64,000 bases of DNA from Agapetus fuscipes (taxonomy: Eukaryota; Arthropoda; Insecta; Trichoptera; Glossosomatidae), in the NCBI GenBank assembly GCA_951799405.1, contig OX637354.1:62001-126000 (forward strand), read 5' to 3'. The translations under genes were made by a program, and so were the position numbers. The notes under the pieces are model-generated. The model worked only from the letters and a program-made list of their open reading frames with translations. It was not told the DNA's origin and did not search any database. Every line of letters begins with the position of its first letter. The first letter of the stretch is position 1. This document shows positions 53,795 to 63,021 of this stretch, one piece after another.

Positions 53795-54482
53795 GGAAGG
53801 CCCGGATTAAGGGCGGTTCTAGTGGTGCGACTGAACCAGGGCCCCCGCGCTCAAGGCCCCCAAAGGCTATGAAAAAATACTGAGCAATGACACATGGGCT
53901 CATTTCCATCACTTTTGACTCAAAAGGCCACATTTTGTAAAGATAGAGACACCGATAGTTAGGAGATAAAATTTTCTCACAGGGAACACGTCTGCGCCCT
54001 AAACGACCAGGGTTGGAAGTCTCATCACCACGGTAGTTCTTACCTACCAAATATCGGTAGGTAAGAACTACCTGAGAAGTAATATTTGTATGAAGACCTG
54101 TCAATCCAAGATGGCCGCAAGAAAACAGCTGATTAATCTTCAACAAATATTACCAATATTCAGTAGGTAAGAATTACCGTAGACCCTACCTACCGATTTT
54201 CGGTTATATTTGTATGAAGACTAATCAGCTGTTCACTTTCAGCCATCTTGGATTGACAGGTCTTTATACAAAGATTACCGATATTCGGTAGGCAAGAATT
54301 ACCGTAGCGATGAGACTTCCAGCCCTGAATGGGGCCCCAAAAATTCAAGCAAGGGTGGGAGGATTTTTTTAATAGGGTGGTGTTGAATTTTAAGGAGAGG
54401 GGGTGTGAGGGGCGGCTCCGAGCTTTAATTCGCACCATGGCCCCCAGAGGGATTATTCCGGGCCTGCTTCTAAGTCAGAGGT
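53795..54482. mobile_element. DNA transposon remnant split by MITE-5
   Basis: The left end AAGGCCCGGATTAAGGGC and right end (complement CAGGCCCGGAATAATCCC) look like degenerate inverted repeats. The interior is non-coding. Confidence 0.55.
54008..54327. mobile_element. MITE-5, internally duplicated copy
   Basis: CAGGGTTGGAAGTCTCATCA at the left and TGATGAGACTTCCAGCCCTG-type complement at the right. The interior repeats GATTGACAGGTCTT and GGTAAGAATTACCG in both orientations. Confidence 0.8.
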
Positions 54483-54631
54483 GTGCCCATGACTCATGTG
54501 AAACATGCCGCAACATGCCCTAACTGTAAAATTGAATATTTTGGTACTTAGTGACTTATTGAAAGCAACCATTCACACATATGCTAGAACAGATTTATTG
54601 TTTCTGCTAGATATGTCTTCTCCCTGGTCCA

Positions 54632-54862
54632 CTAGCTGTCGTCGCTCTGCGCGCTGGCCGGCCGAGGTTCTGCCTTGACCGGCGTGTGGCTGCTTGCCCC
54701 CAGGGCCCTCTCACACCTGCAGGGCCTCCTGCTGGGGGCTCTGGCTGCTAGCAGGGCCCGTAGCTTCAGGGCGGGGCCCAGCTTCAGACCCAGGCGGCCC
54801 GTGAGGTGGTCCTCAGTCAGCAGCGGCAGCCCTGAGCCGTCTATCTGCTGCTCGCGGAACAT
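54632..54862 (-). CDS. terminal exon of a SAM-domain protein (partial gene)
   Basis: A splice acceptor (TTCTTCTTCTTCCAG|ATG) is followed by 76 codons: FREQQIDGSGLPLLTEDHL then RLGLKLGPALKLRALLA, the second half of a SAM domain of the Polycomb/Ph/SAMD7-SAMD11 type (IDG and LKLGPALK signatures), then a low-complexity tail ending SAQSDDS and stop. Minus-strand AATAAA at 54599-54594 supports a 3' terminal exon. The exon is GC-rich, unlike its flanks. Such domains polymerise in chromatin repressors. Upstream exons should lie beyond 54862; none was identified in the window. The start shown is an exon boundary, not an initiation codon. Confidence 0.75.
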   Translation of the reverse strand: MFREQQIDGSGLPLLTEDHLTGRLGLKLGPALKLRALLAARAPSRRPCRCERALGASSHTPVKAEPRPASAQSDDS

Positions 54863-54949
54863 CTGGAAGAAGAAGAAGAAGAAATATTGAAAAAAAACAT
54901 AAAAATAACAACCTCAGAAAGGAAAACTTTCCAAATCAAATTTAAAAAA

Positions 54950-55277
54950 CGCAACTAAGCTACATATATTGTGTAACTTCTTGCAGCGTTATCCCTGAAG
55001 GGTTGGTTGCGCATGTGGCGAGTGGAACCTACTTATTTTAACAAGCGAGAGGGCCAACATTACGCCAGCCACGTCAGTTGAAGTGGGGGTTTCCCAGCTT
55101 TCGGGAGGTGCTGGTACTCATTTCTTGTGAAGACTGAGTAAGCCTTGCCGATATTTTATTTTGGGTTTTGAAATAAACACCGAAACGGGAAATCATTTCT
55201 GGCACCCTCGAAGGGATTCGAATCCGAGCTCTGGGCATGGAATGCAAGCACTCTACCAACTGTGCTATCGACCAGAC
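54950..55277 (-). repeat. SINE-1, near full length
   Basis: ACGCAACTAAGCTACATATA at the left, head GGGATTCGAATCCGAGC, ACTGTGCTATCGACCAG at the right. Confidence 0.85.
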
Positions 55278-55317
55278 AGTCGACAAATTGTTGCTGGAAA
55301 TACTTTGTCGCGGGTAT

Positions 55318-55372
55318 AATCGAGGGAAAGAGGCGTCGGCACTCGAATATGCGTTATTGAAACAATCGCAAT
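55318..55372 (+). repeat. SINE-3 variant head scrap
   Basis: GGCGTCGGCACTCGAATATG as at 19605. Confidence 0.55.
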
Positions 55373-55404
55373 GTTATTTTTTATCGTTTATTTTAAGTGT
55401 TGAC

Positions 55405-55578
55405 CTGGGCTGGAAGTCTCATCATCACGGCAATTCTCACCTACTGAATATCGATAATATTTTTATGAAGACAAATCAGCTGCTCACTTGCGGCCATCTT
55501 CGATCGACAAATCTTCATACAAATTTTACCAATATTCAGTAGGTAAGAATTACCGTGGTGATGAGACTTCCAGCCCTG
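55405..55578. mobile_element. MITE-5 copy
   Basis: 174 bp: CTGGGCTGGAAGTCTCATCA at the left, GATGAGACTTCCAGCCCTG at the right. Shorter than the 54008 copy. Confidence 0.85.
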
Positions 55579-55713
55579 CAAGCTCACGTAGAGTGTGGAC
55601 GCAGCTTTAGAGGGAGAGCTTTGTACACTCGGCTAAAGCTCGGAAGCGTGACACCGAGTAATTAACGGGAGACCCTTAATGTAGGAGCCACAACTGCACA
55701 GCCTGCAGGGCGC

Positions 55714-56151
55714 GTGTATATCGACGGTCAAAAGGAAAAAAAGGAAGCGACGTTTTGGTTAAAAATGATTTATGAATGCTATCCTACTTACAATTTTCTG
55801 CTCTTTTTAATGCGCTAACTCCCATAGCTCTACGATTATTTTTGTTGTTGCTAATGCCCAAGCAAACAACTGCGTTTCCGAAGCATGGTTTTGGTGTAAC
55901 CGACAAGGTTTTGTCCTAAATGCGTTTGTGAAATAAAAAAATCATAAAACATCGTAAAACCACATTAATAGGAATGCCAATAATTGCCTTTATTTTTTTC
56001 AATTTAGAGCTGATTGGATTTTAACGATATGATAAACAATAAAAAAAAGTAACGCCATTTTTCTGCAATCTCAAACTTTAAACTGCTCTCCTGAACAATT
56101 CAGTTTTTGTCGCTTATGCCCTTCTTCCTTTTGAACCGTCGATATACACAC
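55714..56151 (+). mobile_element. MITE-2, full length
   Basis: Perfect terminal inverted repeats GTGTATATCGACGG (left) and CCGTCGATATACAC (right), extending inward through AAAAGGAAAAA...GAAGCGAC. ~438 bp, no coding capacity. Reference copy for the family. Confidence 0.85.
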
Positions 56152-56319
56152 ACAAGTATACTTTACTATAGAGCACGATGTAGCAACTGATAGTTAATAA
56201 CAATACCTGAGATTTATTGAGCTGTATACCATAAACTATAATTAAAAAATGCTTCTTTGTTTTTAAATGGTTTCCTACTGAACTTAGGCATCTAAGTTGC
56301 ATACTCTAAGCGCACAGAG

Positions 56320-56375
56320 ATATGGAGAGGGCCCTTGAGTTGTCGCACACAAAAAAAAAACAGCGTACTCACTTA
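56320..56375 (+). repeat. SINE-2a 3' scrap
   Basis: GGGCCCTTGAGTTGTCGC and CAGCGTACTCAC. Confidence 0.6.
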
Positions 56376-56409
56376 TGTCGTGTGATAAAATAAAATTAAA
56401 AAGTAATTG

Positions 56410-56655
56410 TTCCTTGACTTATAGGTTGGTATGCGGCTGATCACCCATACTGTAAAAAATGGTTCACTTTGCCAATGTCACCCCTGTTTCAGGGAGGGAC
56501 GGCAAGAGTTTCAGTGCTTATGTTCATTTGAGATTTGGGTATTTTGTGTTTAGCGGTATTTGCACGTACCGCATGTGAACTACAAAAAATAATATAAAAC
56601 AAATAAACTCTAAACAATTAAACAGTAAAAAATTAAAAAAATCACGATACAAATA
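56410..56655 (+). repeat. LINE-A tail copy, 3' part replaced
   Basis: Starts TTCCTTGACTTATAGG. The 3' end is lost, and 56605-56655 resembles LINE-A 3' UTR in the opposite direction. Confidence 0.7.
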
Positions 56656-56689
56656 ATAGCAAATAACGTACATCAATAAAAAAATGAAA

Positions 56690-56940
56690 ATCTAATGTCT
56701 TAGATTGTGCGTACGTGACACACACATAGAGCAGAGAAGAATCCATCTCACAGAAATTACGCGTGATGTTGGAGTGAACCTTTATGGCCGGTCTGGAGTT
56801 GTTGATTGGCCGGCAGCGCGCTGGGAGGGAGGCCGGCCACGACTCTGCGCAGGCCAGCACTACTTTATGGCCAGTAATTAGAGTTTAAAAATTAAATTGC
56901 CCCGGGCCGGCGGCGGATTGGTGAAGCCACGTAGAGACGG
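56690..56940. other. CpG-rich patch, unassigned
   Basis: GGCCGGTCTGG, GGCCGGCAGCGCGCTGGG and CCCCGGGCCGGCGGCGG flank CCAGTAATTAGAG, a homeodomain-type TAATTA site. No exon or repeat family recognised. Could be a regulatory element or part of an unknown transposon. Confidence 0.35.
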
Positions 56941-57047
56941 GCAATGTTAAAAATTGATTTACAAAAATATAATAAATATTCGTATCTATGCCTCCATCCC
57001 AAAATACAGATCGAAGACACAATTAGAAAAGGGTTGCGATGGTTCTG

Positions 57048-57452
57048 TGTCTGATCGATAGCCCAGTTGGTTGAGTGCTAGCATTCCATAGATTCTATAG
57101 AGCTCGGGTTCGAATCCCACCTAGGGTGCCAGAAATGATTTCCCGTTTCAGTGTTTATTTCAAAACCCAAAATAAAATACCGGTAAGGTTTACTCAGCTT
57201 TCACAATAAATGAGTACCAGCCCCTCGAGAGATGGAAAAGCCACAATTCAACTGAAGTGGTTGGCGTAAGGCCTTTACCTTTAAAAATAAATAGGTTCAA
57301 CTCGCCATATGCAAAAACTCTCGGAGATAGTGCGGAAACGATGTATGCTCAAACCCTCCTCGTACCCGTCCTGTATGTATGTGTCAGAAGGACCCACAGC
57401 ACAGGAGATAGTGCGGAAAGAAGTTGCATTACATGTGTAGCTTAATCACGTT
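57048..57452 (+). repeat. SINE-1 with 65-bp insertion
   Basis: Head GATCGATAGCCCAGTTGG, B box GGGTTCGAATCCC. The tail is interrupted at 57339-57403 by repeat Y. Confidence 0.85.
57339..57403 (+). mobile_element. 65-bp insertion (repeat Y) with 16-bp duplication
   Basis: GGAGATAGTGCGGAAA stands at 57323-57338 and again at 57404-57419, exactly bracketing the 65 bp. Confidence 0.8.
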
Positions 57453-58074
57453 GCGTTGCTATACCATCGTGTTTTTGTGAATGAAAAACAAACGTCCACG
57501 CGACGCCATGTTTTATTACTTGCTATTTTCAAATAGTTCCAGTAAAATGCATAATATACAAACGCCCGTTTATTTCCTCACCGATGTTAAAAAAATATAT
57601 TAAAAAGATACACACACATCACTAAATAAGTTTTTATTTTTTTTCCGATTTTTAATTCGATAGAACGCTCCGTGTCCATAAAAACTGACCAAGTCAGAGG
57701 TCAGACTCGGGGAACTCCCCTTCTAGTCGCTACTATAGAAGCTGATGACGTCAGGATCCCTAAGTACAAAAAATAGCGTTCAAACTTAGACGTATCGTTT
57801 ACAAAGAATGTCCGTAACTGAAGCAGCGCATACCGTTTCCATACACTTGTGGGTGCAACCCTATGGTTGGATGTTAAGATTTAAGTATTGTACTTGGGTC
57901 CAGGAGTCGCAGCACAGAGATGGGAGTCAAGGCTTCCACTCCCTCCCATCTCAAAACTCATTATCTCCCTGAAGAGGGCGGGAACGTGGAGGCACTGAAG
58001 GCTTGAGATGGACATTTCATAAGCTCACCTTGCTGGGTGATCAATTTGAAATAATGCTTTTTAAAAACATAATA
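57453..58074. other. unassigned
   Basis: 57680-58030 is GC-richer with a hairpin (GAGATGGGAGTCAAGG / CTCCCTCCCATCTC). No supported exon. Confidence 0.35.
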
Positions 58075-58330
58075 TCGCCACCTTAAAGGTAAAACTAAAT
58101 AAGTGGTGATTCAGTGATTTGAGAAATCGTGGATCAAATATTTTATTGTGTGTAACGTCTCATAGTAAGTGAACTAATTATTGGGAAGTGCTCATGAAAA
58201 ACTTCTAAACTTCAGGATTTTCGTACATTTTTAGTGTTTTCTCTCGCAGAAACAAATGTTTCGAATTGCTCAGAGAGACAAATTTACTTATCTCAAGTGG
58301 TCTATGTGGAATTTGACATCTCAATATGCT
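58075..58330 (+). mobile_element. MITE-3 copy
   Basis: Left end ATCGCCACCTTAAAGGTAAA. The right end is too diverged to place exactly. Confidence 0.7.
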
Positions 58331-58565
58331 GTATAGTTACCGCTATGGACTCGTAATCAGAAAGTTGTGGGTTCGATTCCCGACAGAACACAAAAAAAAC
58401 ATTTAAATTAATTTTCTAATATGCACAGCAAAGCTCCATCCAGGCTTACAGTCCGTTTTTCATGGAGAATTGGTGCTTTCTATAGATACGATCAGGCTTG
58501 CAGAGGGCTCATGAGGTGAAATTTATACAAAACAGCCCTAACCAAATAATTCATCCTAGTATTTA
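58331..58565 (+). repeat. SINE-2a copy
   Basis: Head with GGGTTCGATTCCCG, end CAGCCCTAACCAAATAATTC. Confidence 0.8.
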
Positions 58566-58589
58566 TTTAAAGTGCAATTTTGTTTCTCG

Positions 58590-58665
58590 TTAAAATGTCA
58601 TGCAGTGTTCAACGCCTCAGTCTTAAAATCAGAAGGTTCTAGATCAAGATCCCAGTGAGGTACAA
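58590..58665 (+). repeat. unclassified tRNA-like SINE head
   Basis: CAACGCCTCAGTCTTAAAATC and B-box-like TCTAGATCAAGATCCC. Not foldable into a convincing functional tRNA by eye. Confidence 0.4.
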
Positions 58666-58689
58666 AAATGTTTAAGAGTTTTAGGCTTA

Positions 58690-58935
58690 CACGGCCGGCT
58701 GATGATGCTGGAGAGATGTTTTCCGGGATCTGTTGCCGTGGTCAATGGGAGCTGGAGCTTCCAGACGTTTCGCCCATGTCTAAGACGGAAAGAAAGTCCG
58801 TCTCACAGTATCTTTTATCACAATCATCCTTACAGTTTCACTTTCACGCTCATCGTAGACATGGACGAAACGTCCGGAAGCTCCAGCTCGCACAGACTAC
58901 GGCAACAGTTCCCGGAAAACATCTCCGAAGCAATA
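58690..58935. repeat. inverted repeat with CGAAACGTC motif
   Basis: Left arm 58711-58784 (GATGTTTTCCGGGATCTG to CGCCCATGTCTA) and right arm 58856-58925 (TAGACATGGACGAAACGTCC to CGGAAAACATC) are complementary around a ~70-bp centre. Confidence 0.75.
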
Positions 58936-59187
58936 CGTATTATTTTTGTACATAAGCAAGCTGAGTTTACATCGGCTACTCAATGCTATTAATCCCATAC
59001 TGGTTGTTTTTAATCACAGGCTACCGTAGCGGGTACAGGCCTCTCCAGATCTACCCGGACCTCGGATAGGTCTGCCCAGGACGTGTCGGGCTGCCGGTTA
59101 GGTCTACCCAGGCACGCGGATAATAACCTCTGACTAATTATTATTTATTACCAAAATAATGCACAGATCGTGGGTTAGAGTTTGACT
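58936..59187. other. short GC-rich direct repeats, unassigned
   Basis: TCTACCCGGAC, TCTGCCCAGGAC and TCTACCCAGGCAC recur at ~30-bp intervals (59047-59110). Confidence 0.5.
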
Positions 59188-59405
59188 CGGTGTTTATTTC
59201 AAACCAAATATAAAAATACCGGCAAGGTCTACTCAGGCTTCGTTAGAAGTCAGAATCAGCTACTTCGGAAACTAGTAAAACCCCCTTCAAACAAAGCGGT
59301 TGGCGTAAGGCTAGTGATTTTACCTGTAAAGAATAAAAGGTTATACACACCACATGCGACCCCTTAGAGGACAACGTGAAGTTGACTATAAGGTGTATTG
59401 CATTT
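59188..59405 (+). repeat. SINE-1, head missing
   Basis: Body from GACTCGGTGTTTATTTCAAA to the GTGAAGTTGAC tail, diverged. Confidence 0.75.
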
Positions 59406-59490
59406 GTGAAAACGATGGGTAGGTAAGCATAAGTTTTCTTTTCAAAATATATTTTTGAATCACTAAAATTCGAAAGCGTATTTGGGTCTC

Positions 59491-59737
59491 CATACTTATA
59501 GGTTGGTATGCGGCTGACCATCCATGCTGTAGAAAATAGTTCATCTTACCAATGCCCCATTTGTTTCAGGGAAGGTCGTCAAGAGTTGCAGGGTGTAGGT
59601 ACCTATGTTCATTTGAGATTTGGGTTATTATGTTGTAGGTTCACATATGGCATGTGCAGGCGCGAACTTATACGTGTCTGTGAAAATGCATATAATGTGA
59701 ATCTCCAATGTTACATATCTTTGCAACTTAGATTAGA
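59491..59737 (+). repeat. LINE-A 3' tail copy
   Basis: Starts ATACTTATAGGTTGG, ends GCAACTTAGATTAGA. Confidence 0.85.
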
Positions 59738-59950
59738 TCCCCTGTTTGAAGGATTTATCACGTTTGGCGGTAGCCGCTTCCAGGTGGACGGCCCAGCAGC
59801 GGTGAACGCGCGGTCACCAAACAATGTGGTCAATTCCCTTGATGGTAACCTGACAGCTGTGAGCTCGCCTTCCACAAACCGCAGACTGAGCTGCCTCTCG
59901 CTCAGGCTTCCTGAGTTGACCAGCTCCTGCAGGAACTCTATACAACACAT
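59738..59950 (-). pseudogene. CR1/L2-type LINE C-terminus
   Basis: Minus-strand codons LSERQLSLRF then FGDRAFTAAGPSTWKRLPPNV match the usual C-terminal signature (DRAF..AGP..WN.LP) of CR1/L2 LINEs. Differs from LINE-C, so a second family. Confidence 0.65.
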
Positions 59951-60071
59951 TATTGTGAACTTTAAACTAAGTTTAAATTTATTTTACCCAGAACTTGCTC
60001 CAACCAACGATTGAGAGTACAGAATAATCTGCTTGTTTATAGAGTTGGTTAATCCGTGTGACGTCTAGGTA
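59951..60071. other. unassigned
   Basis: Short AT-rich spacer. Confidence 0.4.
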
Positions 60072-60360
60072 AATAATAATAATAGTGAGCCCTGTTTTTG
60101 TATGTATCACACTTCAAGAGCCCTCTGTGAGCTTGGTCGTCGCTGTAGAAAGCGCCAATTCTCAAGCAAGACCCAGTTACTGTAAGGCTGGATGGACTTT
60201 TGGTGACCGGTCTTTGGTGAAAGGTATATGAATTGTTCACGCAGCAATGAGCGTATTTAAAAATATAAATGGTATAATTTTTGTAGTATATTTTGGGATT
60301 AAAACTTAAAACCTTCTATTTACGGGTCAGAAGTGGTAACCACTAGACTACGGAGCGTTC
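60072..60360 (-). repeat. SINE-2a copy
   Basis: (AAT)n at the left, GTAGAAAGCGCCAATTCTC, head GTAACCACTAGACTACGG at the right. Confidence 0.85.
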
Positions 60361-60635
60361 TAAACATATATACATATAAACCTCAGTTTTTTTTCATTCC
60401 AGATTGCTGCTTCAAGTTCTAAACGGGTCGTATGTGTCAAACATTTAATTGTCCAATAAAATGTATAGACGCACAGTGCGAGAAAGAGAATCATAAAAGT
60501 AGAGCCTCGATTACATGAGACACATCAAAGCAGCTTTATTACTCCCGGGGAGCAGCGAGACGGCTCAATCCAAACCCAATAAAACGTATGTGTCAGACAG
60601 ACACTTTAATTTACTTATCATAAAATGTAACAAAC
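60361..60635. other. unassigned
   Basis: CGTATGTGTCA words at 60428 and 60586 recall repeat Y. Nothing else. Confidence 0.35.
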
Positions 60636-60649
60636 ATAATTATATATTT

Positions 60650-60894
60650 AATTAATAAATGTTTTTGAATGAATTCAAAACAAAACACTGTTTACTTTCA
60701 CAATAAAATTTATTTAAAAAATATTAAAATCTTTAAAACAAATTATTAATGTAAGGTAATTAGTTTTAAAGATTTTAATATTTTTTAAATAAATTTTATT
60801 GTGAAAGTAAACATTTGTTTTGAATTCATTCAAAAACATTTATAAATTAAACAATATGAATTTTCACAGTGTTAATACACAAACAATACAAAAT
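60650..60894 (+). mobile_element. FB element, short
   Basis: Arms of ~90 bp around AATTATTAATGTAAGG, tail GAATTTTCACAGTGTTAATA. 14-bp duplication ATAATTATATATTT at 60636-60649 and 60895-60908. The arms lack the hammerhead-like core. Confidence 0.88.
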
Positions 60895-60914
60895 ATAATT
60901 ATATATTTCGGAGC

Positions 60915-61560
60915 ACTATCGATGGAGGCACAAGTGTCCAGGACAGTGAGCACAGCTTTCTTCGATATCCGCCAATTGAGCCTCATCTCAAGATGTTTGC
61001 CTGTGGATGCTGTCAAAAGCCTCGTAGCTGCTTTCGTCGTCTCCCGATTGGACTTCTGCAATATTATATACGCTGGACTACTGCAGAAATTATTTAATGC
61101 TGCAAATGGCTTTCAATGCTGCTGCCAGGGCAATTTTTCTACAGGGAAATAGCTGCCATATTTCGCCATTGCTGAGAGAACTGCATTGGCTGAGGGTCCG
61201 AGAGAGGGTGGAATTTAAGTTGTGTCTCACTGTACATAGGGCCCTGAACGGCACGGCACCCCCATGTCTCGCTGAGCTATGCTCTGTCGATGGGACTTCA
61301 AAAAGACCACTACGCTCTGCCCTCACTGCAGCTGTCAACAAAATTATGGTGCCCAATAGAGCAAAAACATCAAATTTTGCAGACAGAAGCTTTGCGGTGG
61401 CCGGGCCGGTTGCCTGGAACGGTCTGCCCATCGGTGTTCGCGCAAACCAGCCTACCACCACCTTCAGAAAGGAACTGAAGACACTACTTTTCTCCAGAAG
61501 CCATGGCGCCTTTGAGATGGTCCTGGACCATTAAATGGCGCCTCATCATCATAAAAGAAA
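60915..61560 (+). pseudogene. LINE-C (CR1/L2-like) C-terminal region, frameshifted
   Basis: QVSRTVSTAFFDIRQLSLI, then VVSRLDFCNIIYAGL in one frame (to ~61090), and FNAAARAIFLQ, LLRELHWLRVRERVEFKL, FAVAGPVAWNGLP and TTFRKELKTLLF in the next frame to the stop at 61532-61534. This is the standard region after the reverse transcriptase in CR1/L2 proteins. One frameshift near 61090 and loss of the polymerase make it dead. A short CATCATCATAAAA tail follows. Confidence 0.85.
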
Positions 61561-61639
61561 GTAGTCTACTAGTATAAAATCAAAACCGTATAATGTTTCT
61601 ATTTGTTGATTTTTGTAATGTAATGTAATTTGTTGTGCA

Positions 61640-61882
61640 TGTTCCTCGACTTAAAGGTTGATATATGGCTGACCAACTATGCTGTAGAAAATGGTTCACT
61701 TTGCCAATGTCACCCTTATTTCAGGGAAGAAGACTTGAAGGGTGTATGTTCATTTGAGATTTGGGTTTTATGTCATAGGTTCACATGCGGCTTGTGCAAG
61801 CGCCAACTTGTGATTGTGAAAATGCATATAATATGAAACTTCAATGTTACATATATTTTCAACTTCTTAGATTAGATTATAT
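61640..61882 (+). repeat. LINE-A 3' tail copy
   Basis: Starts TTCCTCGACTTAAAGGTTG. ~40 bp of LINE-A 3' UTR may precede it. Confidence 0.8.
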
Positions 61883-61887
61883 TAGTA

Positions 61888-62078
61888 TAAGTACGGTCAA
61901 TAGCTCAGTTTCGGGAACGTTAACCACAGCAATTGGGATCAATTCCCACCAAGGGTGTCAAAAATGATTCAACAAATGTCATTGCATTCACACAAGCTTC
62001 CGCTTTCGCATGAAGACAACTGGTCAGGCCAAATAGGTTGGTGAATTGCATTCCTCTTTACAAATCTATATTTTTAAA
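61888..62078 (+). repeat. chimeric SINE-1 head / SINE-3 tail
   Basis: Head GGTCAATAGCTCAGTTTC and GGGTGTCAAAAATGATT (SINE-1) pass directly into CAACAAATGTCATTGC...GGTGAATTGCATTCCTC (SINE-3). Confidence 0.7.
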
Positions 62079-62409
62079 TGTGCTGTCGGTCCTTCTGACA
62101 CATATATACGAAGAGAACTTAAGCGAACGTTAATAAATTGATCTGAGTTGATTCTCCTTTGAACCTGTGGTCGATATATAAAGCGCTAGATAGCGCGTGC
62201 GGTACACAGGGCTCGCTAGCATGATCTAGCTCTGCGGGACACGGCCAGTGATATTTCTGCCTTATTTATTGACATCAGAGCAGGCTGCCTCTGCAGACCG
62301 GCAGACATAAATATTAAAACAGTGGAATACAACACTTATGCCACTTTAAACAAGAATAAATACGCTGTTCAAAGATTTACTTAAAAAAGGACAGGGACAG
62401 TGTTTAACA
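62079..62409. other. unassigned; TATA-like site
   Basis: TATATAAA at 62175-62182 followed by a GC-richer 150 bp. No initiator or exon is convincing. 62082-62115 is a minus repeat-Y fragment. Confidence 0.3.
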
Positions 62410-62656
62410 ATCTTATCTTAACTTATCTAAGTCGCAAAGATATATTAACATTTAAGATTCATATAAAATGCATGCCCACAGACACTTACAAATACAAGCT
62501 AAACGTGAACTTACAATTCAAAAATCAAACCTCAAATGAACATAAGCCTTCCGACTTTTGCCGACCTACCTTGAAACAAGGGTGACATCGGCAAAGTGAA
62601 TCATTTTTTATTGTTGTTGTGGTCAGCTTCATACCAACCCTATAAGTCAGGAACTT
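62410..62656 (-). repeat. LINE-A 3' tail copy
   Basis: CTTATCTAAGTCGCAAAG at the left, CCAACCCTATAAGTCAGG at the right. Confidence 0.8.
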
Positions 62657-62725
62657 GCCCAGGAAAAAACATTATGTGCTGTTACTGTGAAATAAGTTGA
62701 TAAGTCTGATTATCACAAACGGGAC

Positions 62726-62972
62726 TAATAGGTATGAAGCTGGCCACTCATACTGTAAAAAAATGTTCACTTTACCAATGTCACCCCTGTTTCAGGGAAG
62801 GTTGGAACAAGTTGCAGAGTTTACGTTCATTTGAGGTTTGGATATAAATTTGTAAGTACACATTCAGCATTTGTAAGCGCGAATTTACACGTATCTGTTT
62901 GTAAGCATGCATTTGATATGAGTTTTGAATGTTAATATATCTTTGCAACTTAGATTATAGATTATATAGATA
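62726..62972 (+). repeat. LINE-A 3' tail copy
   Basis: Starts ACTAATAGGTATGAAGC, ends TTAGATTATAGATTATA. Confidence 0.8.
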
Positions 62973-63021
62973 ACGCACGAATGAGAATCAATGCTGCTTA
63001 TAGTCTAGGTTACATATTACT

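Noticed and set aside
53598..54146. 182-residue minus-strand frame
   Set aside because: It crosses the edges of MITE-3, repeat Y, a transposon end and MITE-5, so it is a chance frame.
62175..62182. TATATAAA as a second promoter
   Set aside because: No initiator, exon or donor follows. Kept only as a note in the unassigned region.
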